From positions 1 to 5,930 of the forward strand of contig JAPOSK010000341.1 in assembly GCA_026709725.1 (NCBI GenBank): a stretch of DNA of 5,930 nt, written 5' to 3'. The translations under genes and the position numbers were made by a program. A model generated the notes under the pieces. It was not told where the DNA came from, did no database searches, and worked only from the letters and a program-made list of their open reading frames with translations. Source of the stretch: Paracoccaceae bacterium. GTDB lineage: Bacteria > Pseudomonadota > Alphaproteobacteria > Rhodobacterales > Rhodobacteraceae. This document shows positions 5,602 through 5,930 of the stretch, piece by piece (position 1 is the first letter of the stretch; each line of letters opens with the position of its first letter).

Positions 5602-5930
5602 TCACGGGTTGCCAGCCGGCTCCACCCGCACCTCCAGCAGGTTGCGCGCTTCGCGCCCACAGACCACCGCGACCAGATGGATGGGTTCCTGGCGGTCCCG
5701 GTATCGGTTCGCGTAACCCTTTTCCCGCATCTGGGTGAAGGCCTCGGCCAGCTTCGTTTCAATGTCCGCGTCCGTCTCCGCCATCTTGAACTCGAGGATG
5801 AACGCCTGCCCGCCAGTGCGCACCACCATGTCCGCCTGCCCATGGCTGGTGGCCTCCTCGGCGCGCACATCGACACCGATCGCCCGGAAACACATATGCA
5901 GCAGACTGGCATACCAGGCCTCATAGCGCG
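5602..5930 (-). CDS. AAA-ATPase-like protein with C-terminal PD-(D/E)XK nuclease domain, partial (N-terminus beyond right edge)
   Basis: Only the last 108 residues are inside the window; translation is open from the right edge. They match the C-terminal PD-(D/E)XK-type domain found after an AAA-ATPase-like module in a large bacterial family. The YEAWYASLLHM helix (2-12) carries an early Glu, Asp33 lies in HGQADMVV, and ILEFKM (44-49) supplies the E-x-K pair (Glu46, Lys48). The helix ending EKGYANRY, and then IHLVAVVCGREARNLLEV, are also typical. The catalytic-type acidic and Lys residues appear intact. Relatives are about 500-600 residues, so most of the protein, including any ATPase domain, is outside and unseen. 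These genes are often numerous in a genome and of unsettled function; roles in mobile elements or defence have been considered. The gene is followed after 9 bp by the small gene. The internal Met at 5895 is not the true start. Confidence 0.75.
   Translation of the reverse strand, partial: RYEAWYASLLHMCFRAIGVDVRAEEATSHGQADMVVRTGGQAFILEFKMAETDADIETKLAEAFTQMREKGYANRYRDRQEPIHLVAVVCGREARNLLEVRVEPAGNP

Noticed and set aside
1..5930. CRISPR array, tRNA, rRNA or insertion-sequence ends
   Set aside because: No regularly spaced repeats, cloverleaf, rRNA-like stretches, transposase fragments or terminal inverted repeats with target duplication were seen on either strand.

Overview
The window looks like a piece of a proteobacterial chromosome, most likely alphaproteobacterial. 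That guess rests on the gene families and the fairly GC-rich, Shine-Dalgarno-led genes, and confidence in the exact lineage is low. It has two compartments that differ in base composition. The left part (about 1-4850) is moderately GC-rich; for example, bases 3961-4020 are about 52% GC. The right part (about 4900-5930) begins with a very GC-rich, hairpin-rich stretch; bases 4981-5040 are 80% GC.

Left part: a tightly packed minus-strand operon, in transcription order. It holds a class III (CaiB/BaiF-type) CoA-transferase (3640-2456), an enoyl-CoA hydratase/isomerase (2456-1662), a metallo-beta-lactamase-fold hydrolase (1649-699) and a 3-hydroxyacyl-CoA dehydrogenase family protein that runs off the left edge (709-1). 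The junctions are a one-base TGATG overlap, a 12-bp gap in which the Shine-Dalgarno overlaps the previous stop, and an 11-bp overlap. Together the genes read as a catabolic cassette: an organic acid is activated to its CoA thioester, the enoyl-CoA is hydrated, the hydroxyl group is oxidised, and the MBL enzyme may hydrolyse a thioester or other ester. No acyl-CoA dehydrogenase or thiolase is visible, and the substrate cannot be read from the sequence.

Divergent from the operon is a LacI-family regulator gene (3731-4769) that is broken by a frameshift near 4143-4157. Between the divergent genes lie a perfect 6-4-6 inverted repeat (3699-3714), a good operator candidate that overlaps a plausible -35 of the operon, and a perfect 19-bp tandem duplication (3645-3683) that copies the operon's Shine-Dalgarno and a -10-like hexamer.

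Right part: about 600 bp without a convincing gene (4770-5394), holding several GC-rich hairpins and short direct and inverted repeats. Then comes a minus-strand pair. The upstream gene (5930-5602) is the C-terminal end of an AAA-ATPase-like/PD-(D/E)XK nuclease-domain protein. The downstream gene, starting after a 9-bp gap, encodes an unrecognised 65-residue protein (5592-5395). This pair has no apparent metabolic link to the operon and may belong to an accessory or mobile segment. I found no rRNA, tRNA, CRISPR array, transposase or recognised riboswitch.
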